NCBI RefSeq assembly: GCF_025717555.1
Contig: NZ_JAJIRP010000015.1
Span: 1 to 64,000 of the forward strand
Source: Paucibacter sp. B2R-40
GTDB lineage: Bacteria > Pseudomonadota > Gammaproteobacteria > Burkholderiales > Burkholderiaceae_C
Direction of reading: 5' to 3'
DNA length: 64,000 nucleotides
The stretch's first letter is position 1. Each line of letters opens with the position of its first letter. The notes under the pieces were generated by a model. It made no database searches. It saw only the letters and a program-made list of their open reading frames with translations, and had not been told where the DNA came from. Shown here piece by piece: positions 7,466-16,672 of the stretch. The translations under genes and the position numbers were made by a program.

Positions 7466-8998
7466 TCAGCGGGCCAGGCTGCCGAAGGCATAGCCGACCG
7501 ACAGATTGAAAATCTGGGCCGTCTGCGCGCCATTGCGCATGGTGCGCCACTGGCCCAGACCGGCCCGCACGCGCAGGTGCTCGCGCTCCCATTGGCCGTA
7601 GGCTTCGGCCTGCCACAGGGCACCGCTGCCAACATCCACCCCGCCGCCGCCAGCTACGCCCGCCAACAACTCGGCGCCAAAGCGCGCGCCGCCGAGCAAC
7701 TGCGGTGACTGCAGGCCCGCACCGAAGAGGCCAAAGGCATAGGCGCCGGCCTTGCCGGTGGCCGCACTGCCGGCCTGCGCAACACCGTACAGGCTTGGCG
7801 TCAGCTCGCGCGTCATCACAAACGCGATCTGGCCGATCGCGTCCTCGCTGCCGTCTTTGAAGCGAACCTTGGGCAGGTACTGGTAGCTGGCGAACATTTG
7901 CTGGGTGCGCACGATGCCGGACTGCTGCTCCAAACTGCTGCTGATCGAAGGCGTTTGATCCAAGGGCAGTGCCAGACCCAGACGCACAAAACGGGTCGAG
8001 AACTGACCATCCGGCGCGTAGCTGAAGCCGCCATCCAGCCGCACGGTGGCACCCCAGGGGCTGATCCAGCGCAGCGTCGGGCCGGCGCGCAGCAGCCAGC
8101 CATTGCCGGTATCGACATTGCCTCCGCCGGCCAAGCCAAGGCCTAGCTGCCCACCCAGACGCAGCTTGGGGCCGAACAGCGGCCAGTCTTGGCCGGCCGT
8201 GGCCAGCACCTCCATATAGCCATCAACGCCGCCTTGCGCCGCACCGGCGGCCTCCACACCCCACCAACTGCCGTCGGCAATGTATTGGCGCAGATCGGCG
8301 CCTGCAAAGCCGATGCGCCCGGTGTTGGGCTTGCCGCTGCGATCGCGTGTACCGGCGCGTGGGTAGGCAAAGCCGCCCTGCAAGGCGATCTCGTCAAAGC
8401 CCAAGCCGGTGCGTTGGCTGGTACGGCCGGGCTTGCCGGCATCACTGGGCGCAAAACTGACAAAGTCGCTCGCCCGCCCCAGCACCAGTCCAAGGCTGGT
8501 GTCGGACACATTGCCGCTGGGGAAGCGCACATGAGCAAGTGCTGCGCCGCCGTACCAGCTGCCCGATTCCACCCGCAGCGACAGCTCGGGGCGAAGCATC
8601 AAGCCGCCACCAAAGCGCACCTGATCCGACCCGACTCCGCCGCCCGCGCCGGCATACAAACCGGCCGCCAGATGGGTCGATGAACTCAAGCGCCAGCGCC
8701 GCTGGCCGGTGAAACCCATCGTGAACAGCCCGCCGTAATTGCCCTTGGCTGCGCCGTAGACGCTGGGGCCAAAGCCCCAATCTTCGTCCACCGCCATCAA
8801 ATAGCTCAAGCTCAGCAGAGCAATGCGGTCGCCATTGGGCAAGCGCACGGGCGTCCAACTGCTTTCAACGGTGGCCGGACGGACGGAGCCGGGTCGCACC
8901 AGCTCGGTGGATGAAGTTTGGGCCAGCACAGGCATTGCTGCGGCCATCGCAAGCGCGAGCACGCTGGCCGGGAAGATAGAAAAGTGTTTAACCGTCAT
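7466..8998 (-). CDS. Unknown outer-membrane beta-barrel-like protein
   Basis: 510 residues with a signal peptide of about 26 residues (ends PVLAQ). The rest is dominated by alternating hydrophobic and polar residues with many Gly and aromatic residues and repeated G-G-x-x-L-R or A-G-L-Y-A-G-like turns, the usual look of a long beta-barrel. No family is recognised with confidence. Its ATG overlaps the stop of xerC (ATGA), so translation is probably coupled. Coupling to a chromosome-dimer recombinase gene is unexpected for a surface protein and may only reflect operon accretion. It could be a porin-like or cellulose-synthase-operon-like barrel; this is unproven. Confidence 0.65.
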   Translation of the reverse strand: MTVKHFSIFPASVLALAMAAAMPVLAQTSSTELVRPGSVRPATVESSWTPVRLPNGDRIALLSLSYLMAVDEDWGFGPSVYGAAKGNYGGLFTMGFTGQRRWRLSSSTHLAAGLYAGAGGGVGSDQVRFGGGLMLRPELSLRVESGSWYGGAALAHVRFPSGNVSDTSLGLVLGRASDFVSFAPSDAGKPGRTSQRTGLGFDEIALQGGFAYPRAGTRDRSGKPNTGRIGFAGADLRQYIADGSWWGVEAAGAAQGGVDGYMEVLATAGQDWPLFGPKLRLGGQLGLGLAGGGNVDTGNGWLLRAGPTLRWISPWGATVRLDGGFSYAPDGQFSTRFVRLGLALPLDQTPSISSSLEQQSGIVRTQQMFASYQYLPKVRFKDGSEDAIGQIAFVMTRELTPSLYGVAQAGSAATGKAGAYAFGLFGAGLQSPQLLGGARFGAELLAGVAGGGGVDVGSGALWQAEAYGQWEREHLRVRAGLGQWRTMRNGAQTAQIFNLSVGYAFGSLAR

Positions 8999-9987
8999 TG
9001 TTTTTTCTTTGCCCGCGGATGGGCGGCGTCGTAAATTTTGGCCAAGTGTTGAAAATCCAGCTGCGTATAGATCTGCGTCGTGGTGATATGCGCATGGCCC
9101 AGCAACTCCTGGACCGCGCGCAAATCCCCACTGGACTGCAGGATGTGCGAGGCAAACGAGTGCCGCAACATATGCGGGTGCACATGGGTCGGCATGCCAG
9201 CCGCCAAGGCCCGTGCCTTCAAACTCGCACGGATCTGCACCGCCCCCAAACGGGCGCCGCGCTGGCCCACCAGCAGTGCGGGCTCATCACTGCGCGCCAG
9301 CTGCCCGCGCACCTGCAACCACTGCACCAAAGCGGCCATGGCGGCGGCACCGATCGGCACCGAGCGGCGCTTTGACCCCTTGCCCAAGACCGTCGCTTCG
9401 GCTGCCTGAAGGTCGATCCAACCCAGGGAAGCAGGTCCGGCCTGTGCGTCCAGCCCGACCAACTCGGACACCCGCAAGCCACAGCCATAGAGCAGCTCGA
9501 CCATGCAACGGTCGCGCGCTTCGAGCCTCGCGTCCACGGCCTGAGCGGCATCGGCTGAGCTGCTGCTGAAATTCGCCAGCTGCACCGCGTCATCCACGGC
9601 CAAGGCCTTGGGCAATGGCTTGGCCGCCTTGGGTGCGCGCAGGCCATCAAAGGGATTGATCTCGACCAAGCGCTCGGCGCCGAGCCAACGGTACAAGCCA
9701 CGCCAAACCGAGAGATGCAGCGCCATGCTGCGCGGGCCCAATTCAATCTCACCGTGCAACTTGGCCGCCAGGCTCCGCGCTTGATGGGGGCGCAGCGTCA
9801 GCAAGGCCATGCCGCTTTGCCCGGCCAGGTCTTGCAGGCGCAGCAAGGCGTCCGCGTAGATGACCAGGCTGCGCGGCGCCAAGCGCCGCTGCACCCGCGC
9901 ATAGTCTAGGTAAGCATTCAGAGGCGCCGCCAGGGGCTGCGGCTCCTCGCCTTGCGCGCCCTGCTCAGACCGGTGTGCTGGCTTCAC
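8995..9987 (-). CDS. xerC: Site-specific tyrosine recombinase XerC
   Basis: Partner of XerD in resolving chromosome dimers at dif. The start is uncertain: a GTG at 9987 (or 9990) overlapping the DUF484 gene gives 330 residues against about 300 for the family. The N-terminal core-binding domain begins near LNAYLDYARVQ. Catalytic residues are all present: Arg in YGCGLRVSE, Lys in GKGSKRR, HMLRH, LLGH and Tyr in QIYTQLD. The order dapF-DUF484-xerC is the classical proteobacterial arrangement. Together with the integron integrase at 186 the window holds two active-looking tyrosine recombinases, of which this is the housekeeping one. Confidence 0.93.
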   Translation of the reverse strand: MKPAHRSEQGAQGEEPQPLAAPLNAYLDYARVQRRLAPRSLVIYADALLRLQDLAGQSGMALLTLRPHQARSLAAKLHGEIELGPRSMALHLSVWRGLYRWLGAERLVEINPFDGLRAPKAAKPLPKALAVDDAVQLANFSSSSADAAQAVDARLEARDRCMVELLYGCGLRVSELVGLDAQAGPASLGWIDLQAAEATVLGKGSKRRSVPIGAAAMAALVQWLQVRGQLARSDEPALLVGQRGARLGAVQIRASLKARALAAGMPTHVHPHMLRHSFASHILQSSGDLRAVQELLGHAHITTTQIYTQLDFQHLAKIYDAAHPRAKKKQ

Positions 9988-10693
9988 CACTGGGCGCCAG
10001 CAATCTGGCCAAGGCGGCGCTGGCGATGTCTCCCACGCGGACCAGGAACTCGGTGCCCATCTCGGCCGTGTAGCGGGTCGGGTCGGGCGAGCCAAGCACC
10101 AGCAAGCCAAAGCTCTGGCTGGGTTTGCCATGAGTCAAAGGGATCAAGGCCAGCGAGGTCGCCGCGCCGTGACTGCCGCCCTCGTCCGCGCGCAACCACT
10201 GCGCCGCCTCGAAACCCGAGTTGATGCCGCAATAGGGCTGACTCAAACTGAGGGCGAAACTCCTTACATCGGCGCTGACGGTCTGCGCAAAGTCGGCCTG
10301 CGCATGTTCGGGTGCCACATTCCACAGACGCAGCCCGGCCTGCGGAATCATGAACTGGTGGCGCAACTCTTGCAGCAATACGGCCGGCAGCTGTGCAGCG
10401 TCGGCGGTCAGCATCAGGCTTTTGGTCCAGCGGTGCAGGCGATCGGCGATGCCGACGTTCTCCTGGCCGTTACGGATCATCTCGATGATCTTGGACTCCA
10501 GGCCCTTGATCTTGTCGCGCAGCATCTCGGCCTGGCGCTCCTGCAGCGACACCGCCCTGGCACCATGCGGATGGCTCAGCTGCACGGTGGCCAGCAACTC
10601 GGCATGGCGCTCGAAAAAGCCCGGCGTCTTGGCCAAAAAATCGGCGATATCTTGCTCGGTAATCACTTGCCTTGGCTCTTGTTGGTTGCTCAC
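9965..10693 (-). CDS. DUF484 family protein (GAF-like)
   Basis: 242 residues. It opens with the characteristic [17 protein letters not shown] and a coiled-coil-like segment rich in Glu, Lys and Arg (about residues 50-80), followed by a GAF-like domain. Function is unknown in the family; the constant position between dapF and xerC is its best-known property. The start overlaps the dapF stop by ATGA and the end overlaps the xerC start region, so the three genes are probably translated together. Confidence 0.9.
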   Translation of the reverse strand: MSNQQEPRQVITEQDIADFLAKTPGFFERHAELLATVQLSHPHGARAVSLQERQAEMLRDKIKGLESKIIEMIRNGQENVGIADRLHRWTKSLMLTADAAQLPAVLLQELRHQFMIPQAGLRLWNVAPEHAQADFAQTVSADVRSFALSLSQPYCGINSGFEAAQWLRADEGGSHGAATSLALIPLTHGKPSQSFGLLVLGSPDPTRYTAEMGTEFLVRVGDIASAALARLLAPSGEASTPV

Positions 10694-11553
10694 AGCGCTA
10701 TCTCTCCTTCAAATACGGTTTGTGCCGGGCCGGTCATGAAGACCGACGCGGCCAAGCCGGCACTCAGGCCGGCCCATTCAATTTTCAAATCGCCGCCACG
10801 CGCGTGCACCTCCACGGCCTCGTCCAGCAGCCCCAAACGAATGCCTGCGACCGCTGCCGCGCAGGCCCCGGTGCCACAGGCCAGCGTTTCACCGGCATCG
10901 CGCTCGAACACGCGCAGGCGAACTTCGCTGCGCGACACGACTTGCATAAAGCCGGCATTGACCTTGCGCGGGAACCGGCGATGCGTCTCGACCAAAGGGC
11001 CCAGCGTCAACACCGGCGCCGCGTCCACATCGCCGGCCACCACCTGCACCGCGTGCGGATTACCCATCGACAGAACGGCCACCTCACAGTTCAGACCGTC
11101 CAGCGGCCAGAGCTCAAAGCCATTCAAAACCCTGGCACTCAGCCCGTTTGAATCGAAGGGCAGCAAGGCGTGCTCGAACAGCGGCGCGCCCATGTCCACA
11201 GTGACGCGGCCGTCATCGCGCAAATGCAAGTCCAGCACCGCATTGACCGTCTGCACACGGATGCTGCGCTTGCACGACAAGCCATGCTCGGACACGTAAC
11301 GCACAAAGCAGCGGGCCCCATTGCCGCAATGCTCAACCTCCTCGCCGCTACTTCCATTGAAGATGCGGTAGCGAAAATCCACGCCGGCTGTCTCGCTGGG
11401 CTCTATCACCAGGATCTGGTCGCAGCCGACGCCAAAACGGCGGTCGCCCAGGCGGCGAATCTGTTCGGGAGACAGGGTCAGCGGGTGTTGCAGCGCATTG
11501 ATGACCACAAAGTCATTGCCGGCGCCCTGCATTTTGGTGAAGCTCAGTTTCAT
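10690..11553 (-). CDS. dapF: Diaminopimelate epimerase
   Basis: Interconverts LL- and meso-diaminopimelate in the lysine and peptidoglycan pathway. The chosen start gives [15 protein letters not shown], as in homologues; ATGs at 11562 and 11589 are alternatives, the latter with AAGG upstream. The two catalytic cysteines are visible in EHCGNGARC and in LACGTGAC. Length is 287 residues from this start, normal for the family. It is the first gene of the minus-strand operon dapF-DUF484-xerC-barrel protein-rlmI. Its 5' side faces the three-gene module that begins at 11674. Confidence 0.94.
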   Translation of the reverse strand: MKLSFTKMQGAGNDFVVINALQHPLTLSPEQIRRLGDRRFGVGCDQILVIEPSETAGVDFRYRIFNGSSGEEVEHCGNGARCFVRYVSEHGLSCKRSIRVQTVNAVLDLHLRDDGRVTVDMGAPLFEHALLPFDSNGLSARVLNGFELWPLDGLNCEVAVLSMGNPHAVQVVAGDVDAAPVLTLGPLVETHRRFPRKVNAGFMQVVSRSEVRLRVFERDAGETLACGTGACAAAVAGIRLGLLDEAVEVHARGGDLKIEWAGLSAGLAASVFMTGPAQTVFEGEIAL

Positions 11554-11673
11554 CCCCGACATTATCAGGGCGTTGTTGCCCAGCAGCATTCCCAGCCTTG
11601 TCACGCATTGAGGGCTGCACTCATAATGCGCTGCACCAAAAAATCCTGCTCCGACTTCGTCGCAAGGAGATTT

Positions 11674-13428
11674 ATGGCCAATCTGGAACACGAGTGGCTG
11701 AGCTCGGGAAACAAGGGCTCAGGCGCAGTCTTGCTGGCAAGTTTGGATGCTCGTCATGTATTGACGCCCTTGCACGCTCAAACTGCTTGCCGGCAAGCCT
11801 CGGAGGCCTTGCTGAGTTGTTTGCCCAAACCCCCGCGTCGGCTCTTGCTGGACCTGCCGGGCGAGGGCTTTGCGCTCACCTCCTCCGACACGCAATCCCT
11901 GGTCGAGGCCGCGTCCCGCCTGATGCAAAAGCAGGCCGTTGCAGCCCCGGAACGAGCACTTCGCTTTCGCCTCGGTGTGCATGCGCTTGCCGATGCGCAG
12001 AGCCCACAAACCGATGAATTGATGGCCGCCAAACGCATTGCGGCCGGCGCGCAGTTCGGCGTTCTCAGCCTGAGTGCCGCTGCGGTGGACGGGCTGACTC
12101 AGCCCTGGCTGTTGCCCTTGCAAGACCAGATCCGGCCTCAGGACGGCACTGAACAAGGCCCCCATCTATTCAGCCTCAACGCCGACGCGCCCACGCATGC
12201 TCCAAGCTACTCGGATCTGGGAGCTACCTTGGCGGTGCTGCCGCCCGAATTCGGCGGCAGCAGCAACGCACGTCATGCGGCCGTCGCGGACATGGTGCTT
12301 GATGCGTTGATCGTGGCGTTGTCAAGATCTTCGCAATTGCATGTGCTGTCGGCACGGTCCAGCCAGGGCCTGCGCCATTCGCGCGAAATCCTCAGTGATG
12401 CCTTCAAACACCTGGGGGCGCAATACGTACTGCATTGCAGCGGCACCCTGGGCGTGAACGGACGCGTGTTCTTGCAATTGAGCTTGCACTCGCAACATCA
12501 GCAGCAAGTTGTCTGGCAGGAGCGCACAGAGTTTGAATTGGTGGACTTGCTGTATGCCGACGTCTTCCCTTTGTCGCAGGCATGCGAGGACATTCATACC
12601 GTCTTGCAAGCGAGCAGCATGCAGGCGGCTCGCCGGCATGCCTGGGAAAAGCTGGAGCATTTTCAACTGCTCAATGCTGCTACGCAAATGATGCACAAGC
12701 TGGTGCCGGCCTCGTTTGAGCAGAGTCGTGCCATGCTGGAATACCTGCGACAACAACTGCCCCGGCATCCCGAGCCCTTGGTTTGGCTGGCCCAATGGCA
12801 TTTGCTCGAGATTGCCCAGGGTGCGCGCGCGACAAAAGTCGCACCGACGATCTTGAATCTGTGCCAGCAGGCGCTGGAATTTGATCAACATCACTCGCTC
12901 GCGCATGCACTGACCGGCCATGCCCAGTCCATGCTGGCGCAGACATTAGGGCCGCAGTCCATGGACCTCAGCGCGGCTCACCATCAAAGCGCCTTGGCCG
13001 CCAATCCAAGCAATAGCTTGGCCTTGGTTTTCTTTGCCCTTCACCAGACCTACCGAGGGCAGACCCAGCAAGCCTGCGAGTCTGCCAAGCTGGCGCTTGC
13101 CTTGTCGCCACTCGACCCCTGGCGCCATTTCATCGATTCGGTCTGTGCCCACGCCTTGCTGGCCAATCGGCAAGCCGAGGCCGCCATCCTGCATGCCCAG
13201 AACGCCATGCGTTTGAACGCTGGCCATGCACCAACGCTGATCTATCTGGCCATCGCGCATGCTCGGCTGGGCCACGGCCCCCAGTCCAGGGAGGCGCTTG
13301 CGCGTTTGCTGGAGTTCTGGCCCGACTACACGGTGGGTGAGTTCCGGGCCAGCTATTGGGGGCGCGGCACTGCGCATGCCGAAGAGTTTGCCCTTGACTT
13401 GCAGCAAGCGGGCTTGGCCGAGGCTTGA
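11674..13428 (+). CDS. Degenerate nucleotide cyclase/TolB-N/TPR protein
   Basis: 584 residues; ATG at 11674 preceded by AAGGAGA. No signal peptide or membrane segment is visible. Residues 1 to about 150 follow the layout of a class III cyclase ([31 protein letters not shown]), but the metal-binding Asp motif is gone, so catalysis is unlikely. Residues about 175-310 resemble the TolB-N/FlgO-like domain that follows cyclase domains in long cyclase-TPR proteins (LAVLPPEF, then [13 protein letters not shown]). The remainder is TPR-like helical hairpins, ending [11 protein letters not shown] like cyclase-TPR homologues. It is probably a sensor or scaffold. It heads a plus-strand unit with a PAP2-fold enzyme and a subtilase inserted in an otherwise conserved block. 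Confidence 0.72.
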   Translation: MANLEHEWLSSGNKGSGAVLLASLDARHVLTPLHAQTACRQASEALLSCLPKPPRRLLLDLPGEGFALTSSDTQSLVEAASRLMQKQAVAAPERALRFRLGVHALADAQSPQTDELMAAKRIAAGAQFGVLSLSAAAVDGLTQPWLLPLQDQIRPQDGTEQGPHLFSLNADAPTHAPSYSDLGATLAVLPPEFGGSSNARHAAVADMVLDALIVALSRSSQLHVLSARSSQGLRHSREILSDAFKHLGAQYVLHCSGTLGVNGRVFLQLSLHSQHQQQVVWQERTEFELVDLLYADVFPLSQACEDIHTVLQASSMQAARRHAWEKLEHFQLLNAATQMMHKLVPASFEQSRAMLEYLRQQLPRHPEPLVWLAQWHLLEIAQGARATKVAPTILNLCQQALEFDQHHSLAHALTGHAQSMLAQTLGPQSMDLSAAHHQSALAANPSNSLALVFFALHQTYRGQTQQACESAKLALALSPLDPWRHFIDSVCAHALLANRQAEAAILHAQNAMRLNAGHAPTLIYLAIAHARLGHGPQSREALARLLEFWPDYTVGEFRASYWGRGTAHAEEFALDLQQAGLAEA

Positions 13429-13500
13429 CTTGAGCGAACGCTTTTGCCGAGGGTGCGGGCAGTAACGCTGGCACGCCAACTTTGGACGTTAGGGAGCAGT

Positions 13501-14664
13501 ATGAAAAACTTGAATGCCTTAGACCCCCAAGGGGGGATTGGTCGCAACGGCGGCATTGGTCGAAATGGCGGCATCGGCCGCAATGGTGGCATCGGCAGGT
13601 CGAGCGACGCCTTGCCGCTGACCGCAGGCGGTGACCCGGAATTCAGCGCTTGTTTGGTTGCCATCCGCGGGTACCTGACGCTTGGGCTAGATTCGCCCGG
13701 CGCGCCGCCCGAATATGAACTCGGCCAAGCGCCTTGGCGAGACATGGGTGAGCGCTACCGGGCCGAGTCTTTGCTGGCCGAGGCCTTGAGCGGTTTGCGT
13801 GTCGAAGTTGATGCGCAGGCGCAAGTCGTCAGCTTGCGCTACCTGCAAGCTCTTGCGGCCGAACAGAACAACGCGCAACAGACTTCGCAAGCGAAAGCAG
13901 GCAAGTCGGCCCCTGCATCGACAGCTTGGGAGTGGGCCGATTTGATCAGCCTGCGGCGCCCGCCGCGCAAGTATTTCGAGGCTCAGGCCAATTTGGTCGA
14001 CGAGTTGCTGCCTTTGCGTGAAACGCGCTTGTTGGAAGTGCATGCGCAGGCTGACTCGGCCTTGGCATTTCTATTGACGGCGGCTCAACTGCCCGTTCAC
14101 CGCATGCCACGCACGCTGGAATTTCTGGGCTCGGCCCTTGCCTTGCAGATGTCGCTGCAGATGCGCATCAAGCAACAGTTGGCCTGCGCACGGCCGCAGT
14201 TGATCTCGCCACGGCTCATGCCCATGATCGATGTGCCCTCACATGGCAGCCTGCCGAGCGGGCATGCCGGCGAGTCTGCGTTGATTGCCGCCTTGTTGAG
14301 CCATCTACTCGCCAGCGCAGGCGCTGGCGCCGACATTCAATTGATGCTGCGCCGGATGGCTTTGCGCATTGCGGAGAACCGGGTGGTCGCCGGCGTTCAT
14401 TTTCCGGTCGACAGTCTGGCGGGCCGATTGCTGGGTGAAACCGTTGCCGACTACCTCTTGGCCGGGGTCAAGGCCATAGAAGCGCCGATTGCCGTGCGAC
14501 GCTTTGGCGCGGCTCCTTGGGGCGCACCGCAGCAGGGCATACCCAACGAAGCAGGCCCAGCCCATCAGAGTCCTGAATGCAGCGAGGACGGCTATTTGCG
14601 CATTGCTCCTTTGCAGGACCACAGCAAGCTGTGGTCGCTGGTAATGCAGGAGTGGCAGTCGTGA
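13501..14664 (+). CDS. PAP2-fold phosphatase or vanadium haloperoxidase-like
   Basis: 387 residues; ATG at 13501 with AGGGAG upstream. All three PAP2 signature motifs are intact: K-x6-RP (Lys224, Arg231, Pro232), PSGH (252-255) and R-x5-H-x3-D (Arg294, His300, Asp304). The fold covers acid and lipid phosphatases as well as vanadium haloperoxidases; the absence of long membrane helices fits a soluble member. Residues 11-33 are a GGIGRN tandem repeat with no obvious role, and no signal peptide precedes it. The gene follows the cyclase-like gene by 72 bp and overlaps the downstream subtilase (GTGA), so the three products probably work together. The substrate cannot be told from the sequence. Confidence 0.75.
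   Translation: MKNLNALDPQGGIGRNGGIGRNGGIGRNGGIGRSSDALPLTAGGDPEFSACLVAIRGYLTLGLDSPGAPPEYELGQAPWRDMGERYRAESLLAEALSGLRVEVDAQAQVVSLRYLQALAAEQNNAQQTSQAKAGKSAPASTAWEWADLISLRRPPRKYFEAQANLVDELLPLRETRLLEVHAQADSALAFLLTAAQLPVHRMPRTLEFLGSALALQMSLQMRIKQQLACARPQLISPRLMPMIDVPSHGSLPSGHAGESALIAALLSHLLASAGAGADIQLMLRRMALRIAENRVVAGVHFPVDSLAGRLLGETVADYLLAGVKAIEAPIAVRRFGAAPWGAPQQGIPNEAGPAHQSPECSEDGYLRIAPLQDHSKLWSLVMQEWQS
13531..13599 (+). repeat. 18-bp tandem repeat encoding GGIGRN
   Basis: Three GGIGRN units plus a final GGIGR are encoded at residues 11-33 of the PAP2-fold protein. The units differ at several third codon positions (for example ATT and ATC for Ile, CGA and CGC for Arg), so the peptide repeat is conserved beyond its DNA and is not a fresh slippage product. 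Confidence 0.85.
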
Positions 14665-16568
14665 AATTGCCTGTGGCCATGGGCGATTCGCCGGCCTGGC
14701 AAGCTCCGGTCAAGGGGCGGCCACGCGACCCCTATTTGGATTGGTCTTTGGCGACCGCATGGAAGGGCCAAGCCCGTGAGCAAGTGCCGGCCTGGGTGCC
14801 CATGCTTGCGCCCCGCGGCCCACGCTGGGATAGTCTGATGGCACGTCTGGGCCCAGCAAAGCGCCTTTGTGCAAGTCCTTGGAATCCTAGCGATACCGCC
14901 TGGGGCGTGTTGTGGGCGCATGTGTCGGTGCTGGACGATGTGGCTGCAGCCCTGCCGGAGTCCGAAATGTCTCAGCCTATGCCCTTCGACCCCAACAAGG
15001 TGGCGCGAAAACCCAAGTTGCCCGGTTCAGCGCGCAAGCGCCCCAAGCTGATACTTGCCGCCATTGACCGTGGCGGTGCTGTGCTGAATATGTGTTTTTC
15101 GGAGGTATCCAAGCCACGGCAAACGCGACTGCTTTCCTTCTGGGACCAAGCAGAAAACGCCCGCAGTTTATTGTGGGCCCCCGCACAGGGCGGGCATGGC
15201 AGAGAGTTGGACGCCAAGCGACTGAATCGTCTGCGGGCGATTGCCGCGCAAGGCCCTCATGAGGAATTGAGCATTTACAGGGATTTGGGGCTGGAAGAAT
15301 TGCTCCTCAACCATGCAATAGGTCGGCCTGACCACGCCACGCATGTCTTGGACACGCTGGCCGGCCGAACGGATGAACGATGTTTTGCTGCCGGGGCAAA
15401 GCCGCAAGTCGACGATGCTGCCGCTCATGCGCCTTTGCTGCTGGTGTCTATCCCTGCTGCTCCCGAGGGCCAAACCACAGGCACGGCCACTATCGCCCAA
15501 GTTCTTGACGGGCTGCACTACATCCTTGCCCATGCCGACACATATGCGCCCGGCACGCCCATCGTTGTCAATATCAGCATGGGCATGCTGGCCGGACCAC
15601 ATGACAGCAATTCCGCGCTGGAAAAGGCGATTGACGGCTTGATGCGTGCGCGCCGGCACCTGCTGGTAGTGCTGGCGGCCGGCAACAATGGCGCGGACAC
15701 CATGGTTGACCCGGGCAACGGCACCAACGCAGGCGGAACCATGCAGCCCAATTCAGTGGCAAGCCTGACTTGGCGCCTGCAGCCCCATGACCCTACCGAT
15801 TCATTTCTAGAGTTTTGGTGGGGCGAGGTTGACCAGCAAGTTGCAGACCTTCAGATCCGTGTTTGCTCGCCTTTTGAGAGTGATTGGGTCGCGGTCGGGG
15901 AGCAATGTGATTTGCGTTGCGCGGACCTCTTGTTGGGTCGCTTGATGCTGCAAGCGCGCAGCGAAGAAGGAAAAGGACGCGGCCAATTGTGCTTAGCGCC
16001 CGTGACCGGAAAACGAGGCGCCTTGCCCGCCGGACGCTGGCTGGTTGAGTTGCGGAATTCAGGCAAGCACACGCTGACGGTCGAAGCCCGCGTGCAAGGA
16101 GATTTGCCGCGCTGGAACGAGGCCGAGTCGGTGCAATCGGTGTTGGCAGACGCAAAGGGCCTGTGCCTCGGCGCCGCTGGCAGCCTGAATGGGTTGGCGA
16201 CCGGCAAACTGCCATTGGTGGTGGGCGCTGCCCGCCTGTCGGACGGCGCGGATGCGCTCTACTCCTCCAAATCCAATCCCATGAACTCTTCGGCTCGGAC
16301 CGAGCGAGTCAATGCTCGCGCAGTGGCCGATGAAGGGGCCTTCTCACCGGGCTTGGTGGCAAGCGGCGTACTGTCTGGGAGTTGGGTCCGGATGGGCGGC
16401 ACCAGTGTGGCTGCACCAATAGCTGCCCGCTGCTGGGCAAACCGTCTGGCACAGGGCGGTCTGCCAGCACAACCCGAACAATGGCTGAACTTTCTGAGTC
16501 CACAAGCACTGGCCCGTAGCGGCAGCCAGCAAGGGCAGCCAACATGGCCACTCAAGCCCGGTGACTGA
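14661..16568 (+). CDS. Cytoplasmic-looking S8 subtilisin-like peptidase
   Basis: 635 residues from the GTG at 14661, with GGAG 8 bases upstream; it overlaps the previous stop as GTGA. The subtilase machinery is present: Asp136 in AAIDRGG, His225 in DHATHV, oxyanion Asn342 in AAGNNG, and Ser582 in GGTSVAAP. No signal peptide or pro-domain is recognised; the first 130 residues are of unknown type. About 240 residues separate Asn342 and Ser582, more than in a minimal subtilase, and include a Trp-rich beta-looking insert (about 360-500). A non-secreted subtilase coupled to a cyclase-like TPR protein suggests regulated intracellular proteolysis, as in conflict or stress systems. That role is inference. 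Confidence 0.78.
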   Translation: MKLPVAMGDSPAWQAPVKGRPRDPYLDWSLATAWKGQAREQVPAWVPMLAPRGPRWDSLMARLGPAKRLCASPWNPSDTAWGVLWAHVSVLDDVAAALPESEMSQPMPFDPNKVARKPKLPGSARKRPKLILAAIDRGGAVLNMCFSEVSKPRQTRLLSFWDQAENARSLLWAPAQGGHGRELDAKRLNRLRAIAAQGPHEELSIYRDLGLEELLLNHAIGRPDHATHVLDTLAGRTDERCFAAGAKPQVDDAAAHAPLLLVSIPAAPEGQTTGTATIAQVLDGLHYILAHADTYAPGTPIVVNISMGMLAGPHDSNSALEKAIDGLMRARRHLLVVLAAGNNGADTMVDPGNGTNAGGTMQPNSVASLTWRLQPHDPTDSFLEFWWGEVDQQVADLQIRVCSPFESDWVAVGEQCDLRCADLLLGRLMLQARSEEGKGRGQLCLAPVTGKRGALPAGRWLVELRNSGKHTLTVEARVQGDLPRWNEAESVQSVLADAKGLCLGAAGSLNGLATGKLPLVVGAARLSDGADALYSSKSNPMNSSARTERVNARAVADEGAFSPGLVASGVLSGSWVRMGGTSVAAPIAARCWANRLAQGGLPAQPEQWLNFLSPQALARSGSQQGQPTWPLKPGD

Positions 16569-16650
16569 GGGCTATGCCGGCTTGACGCAAGGGATTGATG
16601 CCGAGCCCATGCCCAAAGCAGCCGGCCTTTGGGCGATCAAACTGATGCCC

Positions 16651-16672
16651 CCTCAGGCAAGCACGCCTGAGG
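16651..16672. terminator. Hairpin between convergent genes
   Basis: CCTCAGGC (16651-16658) pairs with GCCTGAGG (16665-16672) over 6 bases, ending exactly where the stop codon of the lipid A acyltransferase begins. No clear T-run, so termination strength is uncertain. Confidence 0.5.

Noticed and set aside
11170-11673. N-terminal extension of the cyclase-like gene
   Set aside because: The frame is open upstream but is antisense to dapF; AAGGAGA sets the start at 11674.
13531-13599. CRISPR-like or phase-variable repeat
   Set aside because: The units are contiguous, in frame and differ at synonymous positions, so they are a protein repeat without spacers and not a slippage tract.
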